Positions 17,632-24,881 of a stretch of DNA of 31,945 nt are shown here, one piece after another (the stretch's first letter is position 1; each line of letters begins with the position of its first letter). The notes beneath the pieces were generated by a model. It made no database searches, was not told the origin of the DNA, and worked only from the letters and a program-made list of their open reading frames with translations. Source of the stretch: an uncultured Oscillospiraceae bacterium (GTDB taxonomy: Bacteria > Bacillota > Clostridia > Oscillospirales > Acutalibacteraceae); the NCBI GenBank assembly GCA_900547305.1, contig URGH01000025.1:1-31945 (forward strand), in the 5' to 3' direction. The translations under genes were made by a program, and so were the position numbers.

Positions 17632-18757
17632 TTTCCTCGCTCCCTTGCATAGAAATATCAAATCGGAAAATTTCTTTCCCCGAACAGTTCATAACAAGCA
17701 GAAATCTCAACTTGCCCGTATCTGTATACTTTACAGGTAATATACTTGTTTCCTTGCATTCGGATAAAGGTAATAACATATATTCGGTTTTAGGACATAA
17801 ATAGCACGGGAAGCCCTGTAATGAAAGGATTTTTCCCACTTTTTCTATAACCGCGCAAATCGCCGTTTTTGAAACGCTGTTTAAATAATTTGAAACGCGA
17901 ATATTTTCGGTTTGTTCTTCCGCTCCAGAGTTTTCATCGGGTATTTTAAGGTCAATATTAAGCGTCATTGCAAGCTCGTCTTTATCTACAAGCACATCGG
18001 ATATTTGAAACATTGTTGACAGATAGCGTTTAATATATATTGCGCTGCCGTGTGAGCCGGCAAAGCTTACCGTCATTATGTAATCTTCCTTTTTCAGCTT
18101 ATTAAGATACCTGCTTGCCGTCGCCTTTGAAACACCCCAACGCCGCGCTAAATCGTCACAGCTTAAAAGCGGCTTGCCCGTGCCGTTTCTTATATACACA
18201 AGCGGGCTTACATCGCTGCCCTGTACCTGCGAATCGTTATATACAGTATTTATCCATAAATCCAGCACCGCGTCCATTTCACTGCATTTACCGTAGCTTA
18301 CAAGCTCGTTTGCAACCGATACCGGCAAAAAGAAAAATCCGGTTTCCTTTTGGCAGGGCGCGTTGTAATCTAACGCACGGTTTGCCTTGCTCCAGTTTTT
18401 AATTCTGAATTTTATAAGCTTACCGCGGCCGAGTATGTTGTACTCAATCAAATGCCTGTCCTGCAAATCCTTCATAAGAGCTACGGTCTGCTTAGCCGTT
18501 TTAAGGCGCAGATATATTTTAAGCTCGTTTATTCGGCAGATCCACTCGCCCGCGTGAACGGTATAGCTTATTCCGTCAATTCTTTTATATGAAGTGCGAA
18601 AGTTTGCGTAGCAGCACAGCACCGTATAATAGAAAAGACCCGAACTGCCGCCGGAGCGAATGTTCGGGTCCTTTATTAAGCACTGTATAAGCTGTCGGTA
18701 TATTCTGCACCGCGGATAATCCACCACCTGTTTGATTTCCAATTTGTATTCTGACAT
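17621..18757 (-). CDS. Winged-helix DNA-binding protein, element replication initiator-like or transcriptional regulator
   Basis: A 378-aa protein. An N-terminal segment (about 25-135) looks like a winged helix, with WICRINELKIYLRLKTAKQT and a following wing KDLQDRHLIEYNILGRGKL. A second, clearer helix-turn-helix lies at about 198-230 (LSCDDLARRWGVSKATASRY, then LNKLKKEDYI), of the MarR/replication-initiator type. The C-terminal ~140 residues hold a CYLCPKTEYMLL patch and no further motif I recognise. Two winged helices in tandem are typical of RepA-type initiators, so autonomous replication of the excised element is possible. A plain regulator is equally possible. The RBS AGGAGGAAAAATT is strong. 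A terminator-like hairpin ends about 30 bases upstream of the ATG. Confidence 0.6.
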   Translation of the reverse strand: MSEYKLEIKQVVDYPRCRIYRQLIQCLIKDPNIRSGGSSGLFYYTVLCCYANFRTSYKRIDGISYTVHAGEWICRINELKIYLRLKTAKQTVALMKDLQDRHLIEYNILGRGKLIKFRIKNWSKANRALDYNAPCQKETGFFFLPVSVANELVSYGKCSEMDAVLDLWINTVYNDSQVQGSDVSPLVYIRNGTGKPLLSCDDLARRWGVSKATASRYLNKLKKEDYIMTVSFAGSHGSAIYIKRYLSTMFQISDVLVDKDELAMTLNIDLKIPDENSGAEEQTENIRVSNYLNSVSKTAICAVIEKVGKILSLQGFPCYLCPKTEYMLLPLSECKETSILPVKYTDTGKLRFLLVMNCSGKEIFRFDISMQGSEENAE

Positions 18758-18784
18758 AATTTTTCCTCCTAATATATTTATATA

Positions 18785-18823
18785 TAAAAAGACCGAATGA
18801 GAGTAAAATTCCCATTCGGTCTT
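18785..18823 (-). terminator. Terminator-like hairpin in the leader of the regulatory operon
   Basis: AAGACCGAATG (18789-18799) pairs perfectly with CATTCGGTCTT (18813-18823), with a 13-nt loop. On the minus strand it is followed by TTTTTATATATA. It lies between a predicted promoter at the element junction and the RBS of the 378-aa gene, as in an attenuator. The rest of the 221-bp gap (18758-18978) holds a small 5-bp hairpin at 18877-18891 and no coding frame. Confidence 0.7.
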
Positions 18824-18915
18824 AATACCATATTATCAATAATGCCTATAGCTTTCCCCCTTCAATTTCGGTTGCAGCTGTAAAAAACAGCCTTCCAATT
18901 CGAGGTCAATGAATC

Positions 18916-18965
18916 GGAACAAACACCGAAAACGCCCTATTTATCGGGCTTTCCCGTGTTGTTCC
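18916..18965. repeat. Imperfect ~20-bp inverted repeat just inside the element junction
   Basis: The arm GGAACAAACACCGAAAACGCCC (18916-18937) pairs with 18946-18965 (GGGCTTTCCCGTGTTGTTCC) with two bulges and two mismatches around the 8-nt loop TATTTATC. It begins about 14 bp from the broken spoIVB codon. It could be an integrase or excisionase site, or part of the RNA leader. If the predicted promoter is right, the outer five base pairs lie upstream of the RNA start, which favours a DNA-level role. Confidence 0.5.
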
Positions 18966-18966
18966 A

Positions 18967-18995
18967 ATTATAACACACTCACATGCCCTGCACAA
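18967..18995 (-). promoter_or_regulatory. Predicted promoter spanning the spoIVB/element junction
   Basis: On the minus strand the -35-like TTGTGC (18995-18990) is inside spoIVB codons, the spacer is 17 bp, and the -10 is TATAAT (18972-18967) with a TG extension. The -10 is on the element side, so the promoter as a whole would exist only in the integrated state unless the other attachment side supplies a similar -35 box. Confidence 0.45.
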
Positions 18996-20073
18996 TTCCG
19001 CCCGTAATATTCAAAAGCTCGGGGTCGGTTACTGTCACCGTCATATTCTGCGTGGCGGAAAGATACGCCGAGCTGCGCTTTTTAACGCGGCAGGAATAGA
19101 GTTTCGGCTCTTTGCCGTCCACCGTGCAGAGAATTTGCGCCTCGCCGTCCTTTACCTCTTGTTTCAGCGCGGTTTCGGTAAGGCGCGAAAAGCCTAATTT
19201 GCCCTTTAAAACGCTGTAAACGCCCTTTTCGGAATTGCAGTCGAACTTACCTATGGTGCTGTAGGTGAATTTACCCCTTAGCTGCCCGGGGCTGCCGCTG
19301 CTCCCCTTTTCAACCGATATTATCTCGGCGGATACAAGCTCGCCGTTTTTAAGCTCCAAAAGGTCGCCCGTGTCCTCATCGCACACGCCGTGACCTAACC
19401 CGCAAACCACGCCTGTTGCGGGGCTGTAAAATGTGAGCGTGCCTATTCCCGCAGAGCTGTCGCGCACCCAAAGCCCTATACGGTAGCTGCCCGTTTCTTT
19501 TGAGAGCGCGGGCGTTACATACACCGTTTTTTGCGCGCCGCCGCGCTTTATTACAAGTTTTATTCTGTTTCCGCCGGACGCCGCCACAGCGGCGCTTAAT
19601 TCCTCGTTCGTAAGCACCTGCCTGCCGTCTGCCGAGAGTATATAATCGCCTTTTTTTACTCCTGCGTTTTCCCCGGGGCAAACGCTGCCTGACGCGGTTT
19701 CAACCGTTGTAATATCAATAACCAGTACCCCGTCGGTATAAAGTTTCATACCGAACGGCGTGCCTAAAACCGAAACGTGCAGCTCGTCCACCACCTCAAC
19801 GTTAACGGTGGTAAACGGAATTATTCCGAACGCTTTCAGCTTAACGTCAAATTCCTCACCTATTTTTTCGGTCTTTCCGGTTTGCGAGAGCTTTAAGCCC
19901 TCGTACTCGGCGGTAATGGGAACGGCGGTATTAAAGGTAAGCCCGTCCCCTTTTTTTATTTTATAGTCGTCGCTTATGCTTCCGTTAAGATATATAACCG
20001 CGCCGAAAACCGCAATGTCAAGCAGCAGCGCGAGTATAAAAACACACTTAAAAAAAACGCGCAAAATTTTCAA
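18979..20073 (-). CDS. spoIVB: SpoIVB sporulation signalling peptidase (S55), truncated before its catalytic serine
   Basis: SpoIVB is secreted by the forespore and cleaves SpoIVFA, which releases SpoIVFB to activate pro-sigma-K. Visible features are an N-terminal membrane anchor (about 8-28), a PDZ domain (about 105-190, GVKKGDYILSADGR), and an S55 peptidase domain with GLGHGV (His228) and a TDPELLNITGGIVQGM end (Asp350). Known SpoIVB continues SGSPI with the catalytic Ser exactly 15 residues after the Asp (Asp363/Ser378 in B. subtilis). Here residue 364 is the Met of GMSGSP and a TGA follows. About 40-60 C-terminal residues are therefore missing, and no frame beyond the stop encodes them. 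I read this as element insertion. The start is a TTG after GGGAAGTGA. KGSSGSPG at about 257-264 is a conserved motif of the domain but not the catalytic serine. Confidence 0.93.
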   Translation of the reverse strand: MKILRVFFKCVFILALLLDIAVFGAVIYLNGSISDDYKIKKGDGLTFNTAVPITAEYEGLKLSQTGKTEKIGEEFDVKLKAFGIIPFTTVNVEVVDELHVSVLGTPFGMKLYTDGVLVIDITTVETASGSVCPGENAGVKKGDYILSADGRQVLTNEELSAAVAASGGNRIKLVIKRGGAQKTVYVTPALSKETGSYRIGLWVRDSSAGIGTLTFYSPATGVVCGLGHGVCDEDTGDLLELKNGELVSAEIISVEKGSSGSPGQLRGKFTYSTIGKFDCNSEKGVYSVLKGKLGFSRLTETALKQEVKDGEAQILCTVDGKEPKLYSCRVKKRSSAYLSATQNMTVTVTDPELLNITGGIVQGM

Positions 20074-20133
20074 GAAAAATCACTTCCCTGAATTATTTTG
20101 CGCATTTTTCATATAAATAATTTAACAAATATT

Positions 20134-20412
20134 TCAGCCGAAAAAACCTTTTTGCGGTTTGGAAATATACCGCTCGGAATCGGTGTTTACAAGTATTGTT
20201 TCCTGCCCTATAACCTCAATTTCCGACCATGGGATTATTATATCCTCATCATGTCCGAATAGCCCCAAGGCGCGCGGTCTGCCCGGTATTACAAGCGCGC
20301 TTAAAGAGCCGTTTGATGTGTTGAACTCCACATCGTAAACATAGCCCAAAACGCAGCCGTTTTTAACGCAAACCACCTGTTTGTTGCGAAGATCCGCAAT
20401 TTTGCAATTCAT
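20134..20412 (-). CDS. YlmC/YmxH-family PRC-barrel sporulation protein
   Basis: A 92-aa protein with the PRC-barrel pattern: KIADLRNKQVVCVKNGCVLG at the start, YVYDVEFNTSNGSLSALVIP in the middle, then HDEDIIIPWSEIEVIGQETI. YlmC/YmxH proteins are small, conserved in endospore-forming Firmicutes and annotated as sporulation proteins, with an unclear molecular role. The length is typical. GGGAG lies nine bases before the ATG. The gene ends 60 bp before spoIVB on the same strand, so the two may share a transcript. No sigma-F/G promoter was recognised with confidence in the gap. Confidence 0.85.
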   Translation of the reverse strand: MNCKIADLRNKQVVCVKNGCVLGYVYDVEFNTSNGSLSALVIPGRPRALGLFGHDEDIIIPWSEIEVIGQETILVNTDSERYISKPQKGFFG

Positions 20413-20456
20413 ATGCTCTCACTCCCTGTTTTGAGTATATGAGCAAGCCTTTAAAA

Positions 20457-21305
20457 TTAGTCTTCAAAAACGTTTTCGGGTTCTTCGTCGGTTTCTTCCC
20501 CGTCCTCGGTTTTTTCGGGCTTCTTTTCCTCAACCTCAATGCCAAGATCACGGCGTTTATCCAAATCCTCATCGGGGTGGTCGCGGTAATACGGGTCGAT
20601 TATGCACTTTTTGATTGAGGGGAATGTGCAGAACTGAACCAGCAAGAACCTGAACGAAGGGAACAAAAGAATGTAAAGCAATATTTCAAAGGTAAGCGCC
20701 ACAATGTAATAACCCGACGCAAGGAAAAGTATTCCCACATTCGCGGCATAAACCAGCAGAATTGAGAAAAAGCAGACTAAATTCATTTTCATATTTATAA
20801 AAACAAATTTAAAGCTGTTGCGGTATATCTGCTTTAATGAAAACTTAAAGGTGATTATAAGCGTCCATACAAAGTAATCCATTACCGTGAATATAAATAG
20901 CATACAAAGCGATATGCCGAGACCTACCGTTGACATTATGCCCTTGCTGCCGAAATAGAAGAAATAAACGTCAAACCCGAGAATAATATAAATCACGAGC
21001 TTTATTATGCCCGCAGGCAGCGCCTGTTTCCAGTTTTTCTTAACCGTATCCCACAAATCGCTCACGCCGAACGAGTGCTTATCCCGCGCGATGTTGCGCG
21101 TTACGTTGGTAAGCCCGGCGGACGCCAGCCCGTTTGTTAAAACCGGAAGTGATATAAGCCCGTAAACCAGATTTATTACTATGAATTTCCAGAAATTGCG
21201 GAAAAAGGTTTCAAAAAAAACTATAAAGCCCTTTTTCTTGGGCGCGTTTTTTGAAATTCCCGGTCCTTCCTTTTCATAATTGAATAAGCCGAAAAAGCCT
21301 GCCAT
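20457..21305 (-). CDS. DUF624 (YesL-like) membrane protein
   Basis: A 282-aa polytopic membrane protein. The segment FETFFRNFWKFIVINLVYGL near residue 31 and the following LPVLTNGLASAGLTNVTRNI match the start of DUF624/YesL proteins, which have about five transmembrane segments and often sit by sugar-transport genes. Hydrophobic spans are near 40-58, 95-112, 122-146, 175-195 and 200-222. The C-terminal ~45 residues are an acidic tail rich in E, K and D. The start ATG follows GGGGAAAATTAA. It is 16 bp after the next upstream membrane-protein gene (21322-22044), so the pair forms an operon. The function of the family is unknown. Confidence 0.7.
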   Translation of the reverse strand: MAGFFGLFNYEKEGPGISKNAPKKKGFIVFFETFFRNFWKFIVINLVYGLISLPVLTNGLASAGLTNVTRNIARDKHSFGVSDLWDTVKKNWKQALPAGIIKLVIYIILGFDVYFFYFGSKGIMSTVGLGISLCMLFIFTVMDYFVWTLIITFKFSLKQIYRNSFKFVFINMKMNLVCFFSILLVYAANVGILFLASGYYIVALTFEILLYILLFPSFRFLLVQFCTFPSIKKCIIDPYYRDHPDEDLDKRRDLGIEVEEKKPEKTEDGEETDEEPENVFED

Positions 21306-21321
21306 TTAATTTTCCCCTATC

Positions 21322-22044
21322 TTATTTTTTCTTGTAGATAAGCTTTTCTCCCACCGAGAAATTCTTATAGCCCAAAATGTATGAAACACAGCTTACCGCC
21401 GGTATTACAAGCGGCAGTAAAAGCAAAAGTATAAGCCTTATAACCGAAAGGTCGGAAACGTAGGCGGCGCTGCCGCAGATCACCTGCGTAAGCGAATAAA
21501 ACGCCGCGTTTAAAAATTTAAGCAGCACCACCGGGAATTTAGGCGATACGCCCGCCTTTGCAATAATCACAAAGAGTAAAAACAAGTATTCCGGAACCAC
21601 CGCTATAAGCCCGATTTTAAGCCCTTTCAGCTTATCCTCCGCCTTATGCTTGAATTTCACAAGGTTGCTGTCGGTCGTGCCGATATGCCAGATATTCGGG
21701 TAAATGAATGAGAAAAGTATTAAAATACAAAATATCTGTGATACAGTAAGGAACGCCGCAGTTCCGCCCTTTGTCATTTCCGAGCGGATCTTGGATTCGC
21801 TTACGGTGAATCCCCTGCCCTCGTATTCAGCTTTTTTTGTGTCGTCCCCGTCGGCATAATAATATGTATAAAGCTCCTGCGGCTCGCTTGAATCGCTTGA
21901 AGTACCGTAAGCCTTATACCCCACATTTTTGGTAAAAGCCGCCGTTGCCAGCACGCTGAACGACATAACCACGAAAAAGCACATAATATTAACGACTATA
22001 AGCTTTAAAAAAAGCTTTGCGCCGGTTTTAAAATTTTCCTTCAT
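21322..22044 (-). CDS. Polytopic membrane protein of unknown function
   Basis: A 240-aa protein with five predicted transmembrane segments (about 10-35, 97-117, 142-163, 172-192 and 200-225). An external loop between the first two (about 38-95) is rich in Tyr, Asp and Lys (YTYYYADGDDTKKAEYEGRG). No family motif is recognised. The paired gene 20457-21305 codes for a DUF624-type membrane protein and the arrangement suggests a heteromeric membrane complex, which is inference. The RBS GAGGTGCTGAA precedes the ATG. The terminator of the upstream gene lies 40-80 bases upstream. Confidence 0.55.
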   Translation of the reverse strand: MKENFKTGAKLFLKLIVVNIMCFFVVMSFSVLATAAFTKNVGYKAYGTSSDSSEPQELYTYYYADGDDTKKAEYEGRGFTVSESKIRSEMTKGGTAAFLTVSQIFCILILFSFIYPNIWHIGTTDSNLVKFKHKAEDKLKGLKIGLIAVVPEYLFLLFVIIAKAGVSPKFPVVLLKFLNAAFYSLTQVICGSAAYVSDLSVIRLILLLLLPLVIPAVSCVSYILGYKNFSVGEKLIYKKK

Positions 22045-22083
22045 TTCAGCACCTCATTTTAGTTAATATCTATTATAAACTAT

Positions 22084-22125
22084 AAAAAAAATAAATGCAA
22101 GAGGACAAAACGTCTTCCCGCATTT
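22084..22125 (-). terminator. Intrinsic terminator after the small tail-anchored protein gene
   Basis: On the minus strand AAATGC with a wobble-rich extension (GGGAAGAC) pairs with GTCCTCTTGCATTT, and the hairpin is followed by ATTTTTTTTAT. It starts 13 bases after the stop of the gene ending at 22138. Confidence 0.65.
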
Positions 22126-22137
22126 TTAATAGTTTAT

Positions 22138-22410
22138 TTACAAAATTATGGCTAAAACCACCGCGCCTACAATTATCGTAGCTATTGCGGCTATTAAAAG
22201 GCGTATCTGCCTTTTGCGCTTCATTCTGTTTCTTACGGTTTTTGGGCGGCAGCTGTCGTCATAGTGAAATGAAAAGCTGCTCGCCGCTTTTTTTAGCTGC
22301 TTTGCGCTTAAAGTGCCGTACTCCGGCGTGACATAAAACACAATTTTCTCAAAGAGCTTACTGCCCGTATTATTTACAACAATTACCGTTTTGCTTACAC
22401 CTTTTACCAT
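22138..22410 (-). CDS. Small tail-anchored membrane protein
   Basis: A 90-aa protein: a soluble N-terminal part (MVKGVSKTVIVVNNTGSKLF), a KKAASSF helix, a very basic stretch (RNRMKRKRQIR), and one C-terminal transmembrane helix (about 70-90) that runs to the last residue. It is likely anchored by its tail in the membrane with the basic part in the cytosol. The ATG at 22410 has AGAGGGGCGAAAAT upstream. A start 20 codons earlier lacks a ribosome site. It is flanked by its own terminator and by the nested palindrome. No family is recognised. Confidence 0.5.
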   Translation of the reverse strand: MVKGVSKTVIVVNNTGSKLFEKIVFYVTPEYGTLSAKQLKKAASSFSFHYDDSCRPKTVRNRMKRKRQIRLLIAAIATIIVGAVVLAIIL

Positions 22411-22471
22411 ATTTTCGCCCCTCTTTTCAAGCTGTAAATATTGTGGACGGAAATATGGTAAAATATTCAAG

Positions 22472-22572
22472 TTAACATAAAAAAGTGGATAACTCGGTGG
22501 AAAAGTGGATTAAGTGGGCATAAAACGGGGCGAGTTATCCACCGCGGTTGCAAATATAAGGTTTTATGTTAA
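22472..22572. repeat. Nested palindrome with DnaA-box-like cores
   Basis: An outer perfect 11-bp dyad TTAACATAAAA/TTTTATGTTAA (22472-22482/22562-22572) encloses an inner perfect 12-bp dyad GTGGATAACTCG/CGAGTTATCCAC (22485-22496/22531-22542). TTATCCAC is one base short of the DnaA box TTATCCACA and occurs once on each arm. Inside, AAAAGTGGAT is directly repeated at 22481-22490 and 22501-22510. It lies between the LRR gene's 3' end and the tail-anchored protein gene. A DnaA-regulated operator or a small non-autonomous element are both possible. Confidence 0.6.
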
Positions 22573-22587
22573 TTAGTTGTAAAATTA

Positions 22588-22619
22588 CAACCCGCCCTAC
22601 AGAAACGTAAAGCGGGTTG
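22588..22619 (-). terminator. Hairpin terminator of the LRR-dockerin gene
   Basis: CAACCCGC (22588-22595) pairs with GCGGGTTG (22612-22619). It begins three bases after the stop codon at 22623 on the minus strand and is followed by TAATTTTAC, a weak U-tract, so it may also serve as a mere 3' stabiliser. Confidence 0.5.
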
Positions 22620-22622
22620 CAT

Positions 22623-24875
22623 TTATGCATTTTCCACAGCAAGTTTTTTAAGTTTAATTAAATCGAGAATATCTATTTTACCGTCAATCTTAATATCGCA
22701 CTGCGGATTTTCCGCATAATCGGTATTCCCCGATATTATCTTCTTTCTGAGCATAGACAAATCGGTTGAATTGATTTTTCCATCGCCGTTTATATCGCCG
22801 CAAAAATATGTTCTGACCTTTAGCGGTGCGCTGCTTTCAGAGGCATAGGTTGTATCTGTTTCGGCTATTCGCTGATAAAATGTATATTCGGTATCTTCGC
22901 TAAGCCCCGTAAATACATTGCTTTTTTGCCATACCTTGCTATCGGTGCTGTATTCATAGCCTTCAACAGCAATTAGCACTACTGTATTATATGTCTTTGT
23001 CGCAACGGCAGGAGCATCTGGAGCAAAGGTATTATCTTTTATTAAGCGATAAGGGATATTATGCGATACAGCATATCTGTATGCTTCCGAGTTTTTATAA
23101 CAATTAATAGTAAGGTGGGTGCAACCATCAAAAGCCCACCATCCTATACTTGCGACGCTGTCAGGTATTGTTATACTTGTAAGTCCGGTACATTCATAAA
23201 AAGACATTTCGCCTATACTAGTGACACTATCAGGTATGGTAATATCAGTAAGCCCAGTACAACCGTAAAAAGCAAATTCATCTATACTTACAACACTATT
23301 ATCTGTTGTTACAATGCTGTTTTTACACCCGGCAATCAATTCTTTTTCGGCGGTATTGATAATACAATTTCCATCACTGTGATACACTTTATTACCCCTA
23401 TCAACTGTAATACTTTCAAGGTTGACACAACCGTAAGATGCACCATAGCCTATACTTGTAACACTGTAAGGTATTTCTATACTTGTAAGCCCTGTGCATC
23501 CCCTAAAAGCACAATCGCCTATGCTCGCAACACTATCCGGTATGGTTATATCCGCAAGTCCTGTACAACCGTCAAAAGCAAAATCTCCTATACTCATAAC
23601 ACTATTAGGCACAGTTATAAATGTAAGTTCTGAACAATTCTCAAAGGCGTTATCGGCAACAGTAATTGTTTCATCTTTTATTGTATACTCTTTTAATTTA
23701 TCTCTTACTTTTATCAGATGGTTGGAAATGTATAACGCACCATTCTCCCAATTTGAATTACAGCAATAATAATCAGTGCCGAAAAAGGCAGAATCTCCTA
23801 TGCTAATGACACCGTTTGGTAATGTTATACTCGCAAGTTTGTTACACTGATAGAAAGCCAGATTACCTATGTGAGTGACACTGTCAGGAATTTCAATGTT
23901 CGCCAATCCGCTTACTCCAAAAGCGCCATCTTCTATGCTCGTGACATTGTCAGGTATAGTTATGCTTGTAAGTCCTGTGCAACCATCAAAGGCAGAACCT
24001 CCAATACTTGTAACACTTCCGTTTGATGGAATTAGGCTGTTTTTACAGCCGGCAATCAATTCTTTTTCGGCAGTATTGATAATACAATTTCCGTCACTAT
24101 GATACACTTTATTACCCTTATCAACTGTAATGCTTTCAAGGTTGACACAATTAGAAAAAGCACCATTGCCTATACTTGTTATACAGTTTGGTATAGTTAT
24201 ACTTGTAAGTCCCCTGCAACCGTAAAAGGCAGAACCACCAATACTTGTAACGCTGCCGTTTGATGGAATTAAGCTGTTTTTACAGCCGACAACCAATTCC
24301 TTATCTGCGGTCTTTATTATACAGTTGCCATCACTGTGATACACTTTATTACCCTTATCCACCGTGATATTTTCAAGATTGTCACATCCGAAAAAAATCA
24401 TAAAACCTATACTTATAATACCATTAGGAATATTTATGCTTGTAAGGCTTGTGCAACAGCCAAAAGCCCAATCGTCGATACTTACAACACTATCCAGTAT
24501 GGTTATATGTGTAATTCTCTCGCACATTTTGAAAGCGCTATCGCCTATAATTGTAACGCCGTCAGGTATCTCTATGTTTTTTAATTCAGTACAACCATGA
24601 AAAGCATATTCACCTATATTTTTAACATTAGTAATTATTACATCAGTAATATCCGTTCCCCACGGTGCAGAATATGGAGTATAATTATCCATTTTTCCGC
24701 CGCTTTCAACACTGCAACTGATTGTTAGTACGGTGCCATCAAGCCGCCATATACAATCCACGGTTATTCCTTTTTTTACCTCTGCAAAGGCATCAAGAGG
24801 GGCAAACTAAGCAGCAACTATAATGGTGCAAAGCATAGCGCTTAGCAGTTTTTTAACCGTTTTCTTTTTAATCAT
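22623..24875 (-). pseudogene. BspA-type leucine-rich repeat surface protein with dockerin; TAG in the signal peptide
   Basis: From the ATG at 24875 (RBS AAAGGTG) the frame reads MIKKKTVKKLLSAMLCTIIV AA, then TAG (24809-24807), then FAPLDAFA-EVKKG. This is a normal signal peptide broken at codon 23. After the stop 727 codons continue without interruption. A GTG at 24761 could start a shorter, signal-less product but has no RBS. The body is a run of LRR_5/BspA units of the type VTSIGGSAFYGCTGLTSITI, a FN3-like segment (about residues 600-680), and a C-terminal dockerin (GDINGDGKINSTDLSML and CDIKIDGKIDILDLIKL). Such proteins would attach to a cohesin scaffold and bind surfaces or substrates. 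The defect could be a true nonsense mutation, since CAG to TAG is one change, or a sequencing error. Confidence 0.8.
23316..24387. repeat. Three near-identical 115-bp direct repeats in the LRR gene
   Basis: Copies at 23316-23430, 24036-24150 and 24273-24387 share most positions and encode the unit NLESITVDKGNKVYHSDGNC-II-x-T-A-(E/D)-KEL-(I/V)-(A/V)-GCKNS. The copies at 23316 and 24036 are the closest to each other. They are spaced within larger LRR blocks, so they can serve for length variation by recombination. Confidence 0.75.
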
Positions 24876-24881
24876 TTATAT

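Larger units (their letters stand above)
1..18978. mobile_element. Right-hand part of a putative integrative and conjugative element inserted in spoIVB
   Basis: The stretch carries a co-directional T4SS operon, regulatory genes next to one end, and a cargo block with toxin and lipoprotein genes. It ends exactly where spoIVB loses its catalytic serine codon, which I take as the element/chromosome junction (about 18,978-18,984). The left end, integrase, relaxase and coupling protein are not in the window. The T4SS genes belong to families common in clostridial conjugative elements. Base composition shifts visibly: the T4SS genes and chromosomal flank are moderately GC, while 5,844-9,650 is clearly AT-rich. 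The boundary is inferred from the broken gene, not from a paired attachment site, because the second junction is out of view. Confidence 0.7.

Noticed and set aside
19376..19681. Arg-rich 101-aa frame within spoIVB
   Set aside because: It is a shifted frame of the SpoIVB PDZ/S55 region; the composition is typical of an out-of-frame GC-rich shadow.
18979..20073. SpoIVB TGA read as selenocysteine in place of the catalytic serine
   Set aside because: The sequence after the TGA does not encode GSPI or any SpoIVB C-terminus in any frame, so recoding cannot restore the protein.
20363..20572. Basic 69-aa frame overlapping the YesL-like and YmxH-like genes
   Set aside because: It is an out-of-frame shadow of the acidic tail of the DUF624 gene and the start of ymxH, with no ribosome site.
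22472..22572. Chromosomal replication origin
   Set aside because: Only two near-DnaA boxes, no AT-rich unwinding region of note, and no dnaA, dnaN or rpmH nearby.
23316..24387. CRISPR-like array
   Set aside because: The repeats are 115 bp, lie in frame within an LRR protein, and are not separated by unique spacers of constant size.
24800..24875. Amber codon reassignment (TAG as an amino acid)
   Set aside because: A single TAG near the start of one gene is no evidence for a changed code, and no suppressor tRNA is seen in the window.
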